A stretch of 53,535 nucleotides of DNA from the NCBI GenBank assembly GCA_036244855.1, contig BQKZ01000041.1, positions 139,791-193,325 of the forward strand. The letters are read 5' to 3'. This DNA comes from Temnopleurus reevesii (taxonomy: Eukaryota > Echinodermata > Echinoidea > Temnopleuroida > Temnopleuridae). Below, one piece after another: positions 1-12,665 of this stretch. Numbering within the stretch: the stretch's first letter is position 1; each line of letters begins with the position of its first letter. The position numbers and the translations under genes were made by a program. Under the pieces are notes generated by a model that saw only the letters and a program-made list of their open reading frames with translations, was not told the origin of the DNA and ran no database searches.

Positions 1-469
1 ACCTAAGGATGTAGTTGCATTCTATTTCTAACTGCATCAAAAAGCACAATTTTTTCACTTCAATTCCTAGAATTCATGGAAAATGTCTGGATAATAAGAC
101 TAAATTTATCCTTTTACCTATTAAACATCCCCTAAGTTCAACAACCAAAACACAAACATTTCAGATGTGTTTTAGATATGAAATTAGTTTATATTGTATT
201 AATTCTTTAAACATGAATAGGGTAAGATCCATGTTTACACTGAAAAAAAAGCAAACAAATCATATTTGATGTGGGGATTTTTCTGTTTTCTCAGACGTTG
301 CAATGCAAAGTTCATATTTATTGTGCAAATAATCCCGAAAAGGCTGTAAAAATTACCTTTGTACCTGTGTAGTACATGATTTTACTATGTGTTATCACTT
401 GCAGAATCACTATTGTATCAATCATTATTCACCATTTTGAAATCGCCACATGCTGGTAGGATGCATTCA
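1..469. other. No gene seen
   Basis: AT-rich sequence without recognisable domains, splice-consistent exons or RNA genes. Confidence 0.5.
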
Positions 470-968
470 GAAGAACATTTTTTCAAACAATTAACCAGGA
501 TTTGTAGTGAAAATACATCATTTGAATTGGATAAGAAATATTTGTCAAAGAATAGAAACTCCTTGGAAATATAATGGTGTCGTAACTGACGCTCTCTGAA
601 GAACATTTTTTAAACAATTAACCAAGATTTGTCAGTGAAATATCACTGTTTGGAGTGGAAATATTTGTCTAAGAACAGAAACCACTTGGAAGTATAGTGA
701 TGATGTAAATGACGCTCTTTGAAGAACATTTTTTTTAAACAATTAACCAGGATTTGTAGTGAAAATACATCGTTTGAATTGGATTGGAAATATTTGTCAA
801 AGAATAGACACCACTTGGAAGTATAGTGATGATGTAAATGACGCTCTTTGAAGAACATTTTTTTTAAACAATCAACCAGGATTTGTAGTGAAAATACATC
901 GTTTGAATTGGATTGGAAATATTTGTCAAACAATAGACAGCATTTGGAAATATAGTGGTAATGTAAAG
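470..968 (+). repeat. Tandem repeat, about 128 bp x 4
   Basis: Four copies start at 470, 598, 721 and 850, each with GAAGAACATTTTTT then AACCA[GA]GATTTGT, ATTTGTC[AT]AAGAA and a GTAA..GACGCTCT end. Copies 3 and 4 are nearly identical, copy 1 is the most diverged. The minus strand stays open across copies, but that only reflects a unit length near a multiple of three. Confidence 0.9.
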
Positions 969-1957
969 TATGATTCTTTATCAGATATTTGTTACTGATT
1001 TAATTTTGTTTCTGCAGTTTGATTTGTTAAATAACTTTTTTATGCCTTCTTATTTCAATCTTTGTCATGTACATTTGAAACAATCTTTCCATTCAAGAAG
1101 TATTGCTGGAAAAATGATGGTCATTGACAATTATTCTACCTTTAATTTTTGTCATGTTGGATTAAAAGAGGTACATGCATGAATTTGCAATCAAGAGTTC
1201 CATTCAAAATGATTGTGTGGTCCCATAGCTTCGAAATCGATGTTTTATAAATCAGTGTAACTGACATTTTGACAATGATTTAGCTTTGGGATAAGGAGAA
1301 ATTTGTCTGACATTTTCATACCATTTCCAGATTTTTACCCCTTATTTCCTCCAAATCACTTTTCCACTTTTCCTTCTTAACTCTATGGACATCTTCTCGA
1401 TTGTGCGACAAGACTATTTTTAGTTTTCTCCGAAGTCGTGGGTTGACTCGTCTTTCAAGAAGTGAAAAGGATGTGTGTAAGTTAAATCAAATGTTGGAGC
1501 GCTTCCACTTTGTGCTCTGTCCAGTGTAGTTAAATTGGCATTCGCATTCATGGTTGTTATTTGTATGGGAAATAGGTCAGGAGTGCGTATAATAGGCCTC
1601 AATGTGAAGAATAGTGGTTGTTTATTTGAAATGAAATGCGGAGGATGATAAGGAAGTTCTCTATCAATATGTTGCCCGGCCTGAATTACAGAAATTAGAA
1701 AATAACACTTTCTAAACAATTATGTTTGTGAAATTCTACAAAATTCATTCTTGAGTTAGGCTTCTTGTATCTTACAATTTTCTTTACAGTATCTGTTATG
1801 TTCAGGGCTCGACAAACCCACTTGCCCTCTTGCCCGGGGAAATGCTGTGAGGGCAAACTATTCTCATAGTCACTTGCCCGAATTACCAAGTAGCCATTTT
1901 TACAGGCGCAAAACTAAAACAAATTTTGTCCAAAATGTTGTCAAAAATAATTTATAT
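969..1957. other. No gene seen; repeat relic at 1806-1900
   Basis: AT-rich. The stretch GGGCTCGACAAACCCACTTG with repeated TTGCCC, and the GGGCTCGCCC stretch at 30946 inside receptor intron 8, look like separate decayed members of one interspersed repeat. Confidence 0.4.
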
Positions 1958-2032
1958 AATGATAATAATAATAAGCCACATTTGTATAGCGCCTTATGCC
2001 AATGCTTCTAGGCGCTTTACAAGATTTTTAGA
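1958..2032 (-). mobile_element. L2/CR1-like 3' tail
   Basis: Read on the minus strand it ends GGCGCTATACAAATGTGGC then (TTA)n. This is the hairpin-plus-microsatellite tail shared with the LINE at 28180-28665 and the SINE at 37396-37690. Confidence 0.7.
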
Positions 2033-4407
2033 ATTTAAATCTTTTTGATTCATTGACCAATTAATTTACCAATAAAATCTTGAAATTATCTGCCCTGTCT
2101 TCTACTGAGTATATAGAATATATTTTCAGTGTCTAATTAAGTTCTCCTTTTGATTCATATTTGAAAGTGTTCTGGTTAGCAACATAGTTTTGGCCGTAGG
2201 AATTAAGGAGGGTCAGAAATGAGCCATGACTATTTCACAATCGTAGACTAACTGGAAGAGGGGGCAATGCCCATCAATTTTATGGATCCCCAAAATTGTT
2301 AGGATGCCCTCATCTGACTGACCCTGTAAAAATAGCCCGACGTGAACCTCTTTTTTTAAATTTCTTGCTTTTCACCAAAATTGAAAAATCACAGTAAATT
2401 TATAAATAAACATGTGAAGTATGTCCTGAAAATATATTTTCAAATACTCTTTTGCATTTCAACCCCTTATTTTCCTCATGAGTCGTTTAAATTGTATTAA
2501 TTTTTTTAAACCAATTAATTTTTTTTTTTGATTGACTCACTTTTTCACAAATATAATTGGAGGGCATCCAAACATTTCGGTTTTTTTTCTTAAGGGGGTC
2601 AGATATTAGGTATGACCCTTTCACAATCATGGAAGAGGGGGCAATAGCTGGAAGAGGGGGCAATATTCATCAATTAGTAGTCTCATGAGGTACAGTAATT
2701 CACCCATGCTGTGGATCTATTCTGCAAAGAATTGGACCAGTCACTCAAAAGGCCGGCTGGCAAGAATTTACGGCGAAAAATTATCGAAGGTCCAGATGAT
2801 TTTTGAGGAAGTACAGGCAAAAAGGACTGCGATTAAAGCCTGCTAATAAACTTGCACATTTCTCAGTATGCAAATATATAGGTACTTAAGTATGGATCTT
2901 TCTATTCCTAAATTATATATTTTTCTATTGACAAGTATGATGGACATTTAATTCAATATTTTTAAATGTGCCTTATTGTGCGTTTTGTCATAGAACATTG
3001 ATATCTCAATATAAAGTAATAAGCAATCTCTACAGCTTATTTTGTTTTCATTCGTACAATATCCCAATCGACCTTGTTTTCTTTACAGATTTAAATGTCA
3101 TATTTTTCATGAAACCTTTTCACATTCTACTTTAAACTTTTTTAAAATTTCACAAACAATTATAACATTTTAGAATAAACACATGTGCACGTCAACAATT
3201 TCCTATGCGGCAATCTTTGAGATATAGGGAAACGTGCTACCCTTTGAAGACCTTTAACGATGATAAGTTCCATGGAAATAGTCAGGAAGACCAGCAGTTC
3301 CTTATGTGTCCCAGAACTGAAACTCCCAGGTGACGATCTGTTGGAAGTCCATACTCGTTCAATAGGATTTCTCATTCTATATGATTTCGGATGATTCAAA
3401 AAAATTAATCTGACGTCATTTCAGCATCAGCTGTGTTGCAAACGGTAGGTGGGGGATATATATATAAAGCCTCTTCATCCTCATGAATTTATAATGCATC
3501 GTACGGAGTTCGATATTCTTTGAATGGTATCTGTCGTGATATGGTGTTTTAGTTAGTCGATGCTATTGTTGCGATCAGGGAAGCATCATCTGGAAGCCTT
3601 TCTTCTCTGATTTGTACCTGTTCGATTCTTCTGACCAATTTCTGTGAGACCTCGGCTTCTGGAACTTCTTGGACAATACTGTAAGTTGGCCTGTTCCATT
3701 ATTACACATAGGCCTGTAACATAAACAAGATACGATAAATTGAAAATCAATCATATCTCTTTGGAACATACTTTTCCATTGACTTACAATAAATATATAT
3801 AGTAAGTTTAATTGCATCTTTTATGTTACATGTCCATGTTCACAAAATTGTAAATGCGAAGAATAATAATGGTTATTTCTTCTAAAGTGCACCGGTCCAT
3901 CAATAATGATGCTCATTGCATTATACATCGAGCAGTTTGTTTGATAAGAAGGACTAACTTTTACCCAATATTAATTTTTTGTGTGAAATGACACTGAACA
4001 TTTTACGTTCAGGAGATTTTTTTTCTTTTCACTTTTCAGCCATCATAGACTTACTGTCATTAGTAATCACTTGAAAGTTTAAGGGTGCACTGTGTTAATG
4101 TTTTACCAAATGCCTACAATGTAGTATGAATTAGATCGCAAAAAAATTGTTATTTTGGATATTTCAAAATTTTCTCTTTGTATATACATAGAAAGAATTA
4201 GATTTGTTGCTGATTAGTGGTTTGTATGTGCAGGATTAACTCTGAGAGCGTCTCTGCTGGAAGAGTGAGTGCTTTGTGTGTAGCAGTGTGGGTTGGATTC
4301 CTCTAGAGGCCCTTGTAGCGATTGCTGAGTGTCAGCGAACCGTTTTGGCTGTAGGGTCTGGCGAGGATGCTTGTATGTTTGCCCTTTCATTGAAAGAGAA
4401 CGGAAGT
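2033..4407. other. No gene seen; weak internal duplication
   Basis: 2210-2290 and 2598-2690 share TTTCACAATC[GA]T, GGAAGAGGGGGCAAT and CATCAATT, a decayed duplication about 390 bp apart. The rest is AT-rich and unannotated. A TATATATATAAAG string at 3458 is TATA-like but has no supported gene after it. Confidence 0.4.
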
Positions 4408-4690
4408 CTGCTGGGAAAGGGAGAGAGGGGTGAGAGAAGGGAGTGAGTGAGGGAGGGAGGGAAGAAGGGGAGGGAGTGAAGGGAGTGAGGGAAGATGGGG
4501 AGGAAGGGAAGATGTGAAGGAGGAAGAGAAGAGGGAGGGAGAGAAGAAGGGAGGAATGAGCTGAGAGAGAGGGGGAGAGAAGAAAAGAGAGAGATGGGTG
4601 AGTGGAAAGAGGGGGGGGGGGGGGGGGGGGGAGAGAAGGGAAGAGGAAGCATGAGGATTGAGAGAGAAAGAGATGAAGTGAGAAATGATA
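4408..4690. repeat. Polypurine tract with G21
   Basis: About 280 bp almost only A and G on the plus strand (GGGA, GAGA and GAAGG units), including 21 consecutive G at 4611-4631. It could form triplex or quadruplex structures. The open frames here (Pro/Ser-rich on minus) are low-complexity artefacts. Confidence 0.9.
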
Positions 4691-4949
4691 CTCATGATAT
4701 TTTTGGAAGAAAATTATTCAATTGCTGGTCTATTGAAATATACAGAATTTTCTTATTTATTGTCTGATTTGCCTCAAACTCTTTTTGATCTGTTCATCTG
4801 AATTATTTTCGCTTTTGTCCAGAGCAAAATTTCCCTGGTCCAAACTCGGTCTGTAATGCATTTCGGATGGCAGCTTTATGCTTCAGGTGGCTATATATTT
4901 GTTTGCATTCATAGGAACAAGAACATGTTTTTTTCCTATGGATATGTAG

Positions 4950-5440
4950 ATGGTCATATACCAAAGAAGTAGGAGAAGAAGGAAAATGAGGAGGAAGTTA
5001 GGAACGGAAGAGAAAGCAAGAGAGCATTCAATAGACAAATATGGGAGACGAAACAGACAGTGAGAATCTGTACAAGTCTACAATCAACAAATATGACTGC
5101 TAAAAAGGTTTTCGGAAGGAGAGAGAGCAGGAAAGAGTGGGCGTGCCAGAATGAGGGAGAGATACTGATAAACAAAGATGAATTATGAAAGATTGAATAG
5201 CAATATAAAAAGTCCATTGGGGAGAATCTGATCAATGAATAAGAACTGCTAAAAAATGTTTTCAGAAGGAGAGAGAAAAAGACAGAGTGGGAGTATCGAA
5301 ATGAGGGAGATGACTTTTGAAAGATAGAATAGCAGAAGAAGGAGGAAATATAGCTGAATGAATTTAAGAGAAAAAAATAGAAATCCGAGTGAACGAAGAT
5401 GGAGATGAAAGAGAGGAAAGTCAGATCACCCCAGTACTCC
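4950..5440. repeat. Purine-rich segment with about 150-bp duplication
   Basis: 5097-5190 and 5246-5335 are two copies sharing ACTGCTAAAAA, GTTTTC[GA]GAAGGAGAGAG, AGAGTGGG and GAATGAGGGAGA-like blocks. A 168-codon minus-strand frame here is a Phe/Ser-rich shadow. Confidence 0.7.
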
Positions 5441-5795
5441 GTGATGTTTGTCGTTGCCAAGCGAGGAATAATGTCAAGTCAGAGAAAGGAAGAAGATGGA
5501 TAAGGATATGAATAATACATATATTTTCCTGAAGGCAAGTTCTTCTACATATACTTTATAGTAAATGAATGAAAAAAAATATTGAGGATGCTTGTGGAAG
5601 ATTATCCCTTTACCTGTCACTCAATACGTTGGGGGAAATTAGGGGAAATGTCCCTTTTTGCAGCGAAAGGAATTGTATAACTTCATAATGGCAGTGAGAG
5701 AAAGATCATGTTATTCTGATGATAGAATCAACATGAAATATCAATGTTCTTGGGGCAAGGCTGCTTTTCTATAGGAGCGTTGGCACTGAAGCTGC
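5441..5795. other. No gene seen
   Basis: AT-rich sequence without recognisable features. Confidence 0.4.
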
Positions 5796-6232
5796 GTCTG
5801 CACTATAGCGAGTTTTTGAATTAGCTCGCTATCTCTGATCCAGGTAAATAGCCCGATCAGAACTAATTTGCAGTGCAGACGCAAACAGTGAGCTAATTCA
5901 CTGAAATATCTCGAGCTTAACAAGCCCAAGATATATTGGGCTAGTTTCCAAAATAGTGAGCTAATTCGGGAAATAGCTCACTAACTCGCTCGATTTGCTA
6001 CAGTGCAGCTAGCGCTCGCGCTAATTCTGCGACTCGGGCTAATATTATTCAGTGGAGCACGGCAGCGCAGCACGGCAGCTAGGGCCATTGACGTGCTTAT
6101 GTTCCGAGACTGGGCATGCTCGAGAACTAGACCAAACTCGGAGCGGGCTAATGCAGCTTGCGCTCGCGCTTAATCGCGGAAAAAGGCTTTTCTCCTCCAA
6201 GCTTGAGATTCCAAACTCGCTATAGTGCAGAC
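5796..6232. mobile_element. Inverted-repeat element with 20-bp arms
   Basis: GTCTGCACTATAGCGAGTTT (5796-5815) is the exact reverse complement of 6213-6232. Between them AGCTCGC/GAGCTAATTC words recur in both orientations and GC content rises. A non-autonomous DNA element or a nested pair is likely; outer ends are not resolved and may reach about 6370. Confidence 0.6.
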
Positions 6233-6370
6233 CAATATTGTCAATCTTGAGATAAATTGCAAAGATGGCTGATCGGGCTAAAATCTCGAGATCAAGGAAA
6301 CTCAAGCTAGTGCAGCGCCGGCTTAAGAAATCAAAGTGATTTGGCTCACAATCGAACATTGATTGAGATT

Positions 6371-9067
6371 AATCAGTGTTCGCACAAGAGAGGTGAATCA
6401 AATCGCGATCTAGATTCGCAGCCTTGAAGGACTGACAGGAGCGCACTGCGCATGTCCAAACTGTTCAATATAATGAATCAAAATCAAGAAAATGTACATG
6501 TCAAATGAAGCAAAATTACATGGCAAAATACTTATTTGACAGCCAAGAAGTAAAGCAATAGCCACAGTGTAGATAAAAACAATCGGTGCACTTAATTTAC
6601 AAACGCGGCGGAATGCCCTTAATGCGCAGTGCATTGTGGGGGTTAATTATTTTAATGTTCAAATCGCGTGACCGTTCCCCTTGTGGTCTGTGTGGTGATA
6701 TTTTCAAATAATCACACTCCGAAGTGTTATTCGTATCACGATCCATATCACTAGGAATTACCGAGATCTGACACAAAAGTTTCAACATCAATGTCGGGAT
6801 CGCTGGAATTTGCTGTAGTGTGAACGCCCTTTATATGGCACATCTTTATGATACGGAACAAATTGGAAAATGAAAAAAATAAAGATCTCTAAAACTAATG
6901 AGATTTTGATGCCATTAAGATGGTCATCCAAGGCCCAACCTTTGATTTTTTCATTGCCTGTATTCAAGTAGTGGGAAAAATATTGATTTACAAGTAATTA
7001 AATAAAGAGAACTGCTGAAACTTCTTATCCAATAATGGAGAGCTGTGGAGTAAAATGAAGTAAAAAAGAGCTTGAGCTTTCGATTCTAGCAGAATCTTAA
7101 TCATAAGCAAAATGACAAGGAAATGAAGTGAACACATAAGTAATTGTAAGAATAGATCTTAAGAATACATCTTGTCGCAGCTGGCCACTGAGGAAGAGTG
7201 CGACTTACTAACCTGTTTTGTTTGAATTTTATAGGCTCTCCGTCTGTCGGACTGCAGAGTATTTTGCCAATCTTGGTTTCATAACATTTATCAACTTTAT
7301 TTGAATGCGTTCATGATTTGTAAATTATGGCAAAATAGTCACAGCGTGGCACTCAAAACAAACCCATCATAACCCTTAGCACTTGACCTATTTACACGAG
7401 TTCATTCGTTTGCACCTATACATTTCGCGACTCCATGCGAAGGTTACAGGGGAGGACTTGACAATCGTTATGCTTGATGTCCGATGACAGAAAGAGGGAG
7501 CGGGTCGCGCCATGAAATGTCAGCGCATAATGCTGCGAGAAGGCTGCCTACTTCACGCAGAACACACGCTCTCTAATACACACACCACATCTCCGGGGGC
7601 ATGCACACGCACACAGTATAGAGTGCAGTAGGTCTTCGTGTATTGGGGGACAGTAAATATGGTGGTGCTTCGTGTGAGAGATAGAGAGAGAAATGAACAT
7701 GTAGCGAGCAATAAATCTCCCCATATGTATACATGTTTGATTTATATGTGTGATGTGACCTAGTCTTCTTATTTCAGACATGTAAAGTAGAATAAAGAAT
7801 AAATAAAACAAACCAGAAAGATGAATTCTTTGGGGAGATTTTGATCAATGGCCTGTATTTGTTTATTGGACGGATTGAAGCGGATCTTGCCTTCTATGAT
7901 GGTATTTGTCCTAAATTTGTGAATGGAAATAAATTATAGGACTAATCTTATGTCATTATTTCTTTTACAATTTTTTTATTCCTCTCATAATAAGCTTTTC
8001 AAATTATTCTCCTTTTATTTAAGTAGTAAAATATCTCAGACAGACCTCTTTATTAAAGCAGCGGTCTGCATATGCATGTATTTTCATCCCCCATATACAT
8101 GTAAGCGGTAATTTCATAGAGATACTTACTCTATTTTCTCCTCTAATAGTCAATTTATTTAATTCATTGATCTGTAATTTCCCTCTATAATTTCTGAGAA
8201 TCTGCCTCTCATCTTTTTCTTCCTGGTATTATTTTTTTATTTCTCATAGGGCCTATATGGTAATGACATACTCTTCAGAGATATCATAATATTTCCATGA
8301 ATGATAATTTTTCATGTGTTCACCAACGACCATATAAATCATTGAGATTATCTGGAAAGAAAGAGGAATATGGATATTAACTTAACAACTTTTTTTTTAT
8401 TGTTTCATTTCACCAGTAAAATTTGATAGATTTATGTTTAATGGGGATGAAAGATGAGATACATTTTTATGTTTGGACTTTATAGCTCTTTTTAACACAA
8501 ATTCAGAAATACTGGATATAATTATGGTTCTTTTTCAGATATGTTAAGGGGATTGGGCTTTGCCTTTCCCATCCTACAGGGAATTATTTTCCTGGTATCG
8601 CATCACAGTTTGCTATGCATTTTAGGAGGATTGCTGTACAAAAGATGTTATGTGTAGCAACTTTTCCACAGAACTGTATAGTAAATAATTTGAAAATTGC
8701 TGATCAAATGTGAATTTCAAGTAAAATTATTCCCTGTCCTATATGTCTCACAAACACTTAATTGATTATCATTTGTATCCACCATGAATTTAAATAATTG
8801 TCTTTTCTGGGATTTGTGGCTCTTTTTTGTTCATGAATGATTCCTTGACAGATATGTAAGAAAAATTGCTTTAAGATTTTTGAGTATTGCTTTTCTTCCC
8901 CCCAATATTTCCTTTACGAACACATTATTTGTCATATTGTTAACAACATAGTTTCAAACTTTAATTTTGTATCTTGGTTACTTTAAAAATGAAATTGAGT
9001 AGTTTTGAGCCCCTCCAGCCAATATGATTCGCTGCCAGCTTTGACAGGAAGATTGCACTTAGATTTT
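6371..9067. other. No gene seen; diverged long tandem units 8500-9067
   Basis: GC-rich patches at 6430-6700 are unassigned. From about 8500 rightwards there are diverged units that pair a CAGATATGT or GCTTT word with a pyrimidine block and an ACAAACACAT-like block. The 41-bp minisatellite grew out of one such unit, and another diverged copy lies at 9870-9960. Confidence 0.4.
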
Positions 9068-9763
9068 TTAGTTTCTCTTCCCCTTCCTCTATCCCTTACA
9101 AACACATGTTAGTTTCTCTTCCCCTTCCTCTATCCCATACAAACACATGTTAGTTTCTCTTCCCCTTCCTCCATCCCTTACAAACACATGTTAGTTTCTC
9201 TTCCCCTTCCTCTATCCCTTACAAACACATGTTAGTTTCTCTTCCCCTTCCTCTATCCCTTACAAACACATGTTAGTTTCTCTTCCCCTTCCTCTATCCC
9301 TTACAAACACATGTTAGTTTCTCTTCCCCTTCCTCTATCCCTTACAAACACATGTTAGTTTCTCTTCCCCTTCCTCTATCCCTTACAAACACATGTTAGT
9401 TTCTCTTCCCCTTCCTCTATCCCTTACAAACACATGTTAGTTTCTCTTCCCCTTCCTCTATCCCTTACAAACACATGTTAGTTTCTCTTCCCCTTCCTCT
9501 ATCCCTTACAAACACATGTTAGTTTCTCTTCCCCTTCCTCTATCCCTTACAAACACATGTTAGTTTCTCTTCCCCTTCCTCTATCCCTTACAAACACATG
9601 TTAGTTTCTCTTCCCCTTCCTCTATCCCTTACAAACCATGTTAGTTTCTCTTCCCCTTCCTCTATCCCTTACAAACACATGTTAGTTTCTCTTCCCCTTC
9701 CTCTATCCCGTACAAACACATGTTAGTTTCTCTTCCCCTTCCTCTATCCCTTACAAACACATG
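9068..9763 (+). repeat. Minisatellite, 41 bp x 17
   Basis: The unit begins TTAGTTTCTCTTCCCCTTCC and ends TTACAAACACATG. 17 copies fill 696 bp: 17 x 41 less one base, the missing base being in copy 14 (9601-9640). Only single-base variants are seen (for example copies 2, 3 and 16), so the array is young or homogenised. There are no spacers. Confidence 0.97.
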
Positions 9764-11930
9764 AAATCATTTTGTTTTCCCCATCAGATTTAAAAACTTG
9801 TATTGGCTTCTTGGGTACTCTTATAAAATTCAGTAATTTGAAGTATATTATCCCTACAACCAACACTATTCGTTGCCAGCTTTGTCAGGAAGGTTGCGTT
9901 AATATTTTCGAGTTTCTCTTCCCCCCTCCTCCTCCATTCCTGGCAAACACATGATTTATCATTTCACTGTGCACAATGTTTCGAGCCAAGAGCTCTGCGA
10001 AGCCTCTGCCAAATGTGCGTGGGTGTAGATGGAACAGCAAGGCAGAGAGCAAATCTCGGCCGGCTATGTCTCGAAGATGATGACCCTCCTGAGATCTCGC
10101 GGAATCGTCTTCAAATATCCCAGCATGCATTGCTCTGCCAGCTGTGCTCTTCGTACACTGCTTGCTCCTAGTCTATGCTCACAGACCATTGGTTTTTGGT
10201 GTTGCTTTTTGTACAGTGTGCATTCAGTGCATCATACAGAGTCTGAAATTACGTTCTGCACTGCCTTCTCCTTTAGCCAAGGCGAAGGATTCATAATATT
10301 GTGAAGTAGTCTCAATATACAGACTCTTAATTATGCACTATGCATGTTGCGTAAAACTGAAACCAAGAGTTTGTACTTGCAAACTAGCTGGCTCCCATCG
10401 TTGCTTCTCTTGCTTCTTGCAACACAGTGTACACATTGCACATATACATGTATCTGGGATGGTTTATAGTACGTTGTGCGTGGGAGAGTGACATTTCCAA
10501 CCCCCGCGAGGCAAGTTGAGAGTGAGCGGCTCGGAGCATCAAAACAAGAACGATTTGCAATTAAGGATTGGAAAGAAAAAGACATGAAACTATGTCTTGT
10601 GATTGAACATCATACTGTTACTGTAGGCCATACATTACAGTGAAGCTCTTTCCGAGATGATTCTTGCATCAAATTGACGTTGGAATTTTTTTTTTTCTTA
10701 TTTATGATATCAAATGTAATGCAAATGAATGACTTCTGGCAGAAAGGAATTTACTTGCAGACAGTCATTTTGGATCTGATAATATTGCATTGCCAATTTA
10801 AGGATTTATGCAATTTATGTAAGGCTTGCTGAATAAAAAAGGCCTGTGTGGGCATTGAACATTTGCTTGGTAAGCTGATATTGACATGCATCTACTCTTT
10901 GAATAAGAGAACTTCTGAGTTGGTTTTTAATTGTAAACTATTGAAATTTGATCTCTGAACTCTGCCAAGCAAACAATCAATTCTCATTGAAAAAAAACCA
11001 CATCTAATATGATTGAAACATATGAACTTGTGGAAATATTCTTCAGACTTGCCATGAAGTCCCTCTACCTCCACCACCCCCCCCCCAAAAAAAAGTCAAG
11101 TAATACACACTTCAGACTGACCCTCTTAAGATAGAAATCATGATAAAATAATAAACATATAAATTACAATGTGAATTATAATTTTCAGATGTTCTTTGGC
11201 TTTTAACTACCTCCAAATTCTGATTTCCCATATGAAATGTATTCCAAATGTAAAAATAAAATGAATAAATTCTTTCAACCAATTGATACCATTAAAAACA
11301 TGAAATTCTTGGGCAATGATCAAAACAATATATTTCAATTACATTGATCAAAGCCTACTCATTGAACTAGGATTTTAGCACACAGTAGAGCAACTGTCAA
11401 TTTGATGTCAGAACAGATTCATCAGACCCTCAGAATTGGCGGAAATAAGGGGTGAAAATGTAGAACTTTTCCAGGCAAACTGATTTTTTTCCTGCAATAT
11501 ATTCGTAATCACACATGAAATTTGGTCTCAATTTTGGAGACAAAAGTTGATTTTTTAGTCTTTGGGTGTCAGCGCACAAGCATGATCGGGGATTAGTTTG
11601 AATGATTAAAATATTTAACCCTTTTATAAAATCAAACGTTAGGGAAAATGTTCTGGGGGAAAATGGGGCATTTCGGAAGTGAGACTAGTAGCAACTGTAA
11701 ATAGGAGAAAGAAGTCAATGCCCTAGGACTCTGAGCGTTAAGAATCAAATGGAGTTGGCATTATTTCACTCCATTTCTTTTCTTCATCGTGCCCCCGAAG
11801 AAGAATGGCGTTTCTTGGAAACTCTCTCACTTGCCAGCATTATGTGGTTTTCCAATCTGCTCAAAAGTCGCTGGGGCATTGTCCGGCTTAGGGAATGTAA
11901 AAGGGGGCTTCCTGCGCTTCTGGCACCCAC
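9764..11930. other. No gene seen; GC-richer patch 10020-10560
   Basis: 10020-10560 has more CpG and GC than its surroundings (for example CCCCCGCGAGG at 10501), but no frame resembles a known protein. It could be an unrecognised 5' exon or promoter. The remainder is AT-rich. Confidence 0.35.
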
Positions 11931-11934
11931 TGAC

Positions 11935-12665
11935 TTACTTTACCCTTCTCTCTTGCTCCCTTTCTCTCTCTTTCTCTCTTTCTCTCAGTCTTTCTTCTCT
12001 TTCTTTCTCTGTGTCTCTTTAAACTCTTACATCTTTCACTCCCTCACTATTCTCTCTTTCTCTTTCTTTTGTTGATATTTTAAAGCAATTGCTTTTTTCA
12101 TGATTTTGTGTTCATTTTCAATTTTGGTTATCTTTTTTTTTATTCTGCTTCATTTTTTTTAATTTTTATTTTCCTATTCTAATACTTCTTCTCTTTCTTT
12201 GTACACTGTACCTTGACATTTCCCTTTTCCTTGTCCTTGTTTGTTTTTCCTTATTCTTTTTTTGTTATTATTATTTTTCCTTTTCCTTTTTCATGTTTTT
12301 CCTCACGCCTCTTCCTTTTCCTGTATTTTTATTTGTTTTCTTTCCCCTTTTTTTCATTCCCTTTTCTATTCCATTTCCTTTTTATTTTCTCTTTCTCTTC
12401 CTGTTTTGTTATTGTTCATTTTACACCCCCTCTTTCACCTCCTCATTCTTTATATCCTGCCTTTCTTTCTCATTCTCTCTATACCTCTCTCTTTTCCTCT
12501 ATGTTCCTCTCTTTCCTCTATCTCTTTCTCTCCTTTTCTCTTTCTCTCTTTCTCTCTTTTTCTCTTTTTCTCTATCTCTTTCTCTATCTCTTTCTCTCTC
12601 CATCTCTCCTGCCCTCATCTCTCAGAATGTGTATTGCACACTTTTCAAGTAGATTTCTCTTTCTC
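11935..12665. repeat. Polypyrimidine tract
   Basis: CTTT/CTCT/TTCC microsatellite-like sequence on the plus strand. All three plus frames are partly open with Phe/Leu/Ser-rich products, the mark of low complexity and not of coding. Confidence 0.85.

Noticed and set aside
643..933. Minus-strand 96-codon frame with repeated peptide
   Set aside because: The 128-129 bp tandem repeat keeps a frame open by its length; no start context or homology.
3458..3470. TATA-box promoter
   Set aside because: TATATATATAAAG occurs by chance in AT-rich DNA and no gene follows within several kilobases.
4332..4767. Pro/Ser-rich minus frames and Gly/Glu/Arg-rich plus frame
   Set aside because: Polypurine tract artefact.
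4954..5460. 168-codon minus frame rich in Phe and Ser
   Set aside because: Lies on a purine-rich duplicated repeat; no splice support or family match.
9068..9763. CRISPR array
   Set aside because: Direct tandem copies without unique spacers, in a eukaryotic genome; it is a minisatellite.
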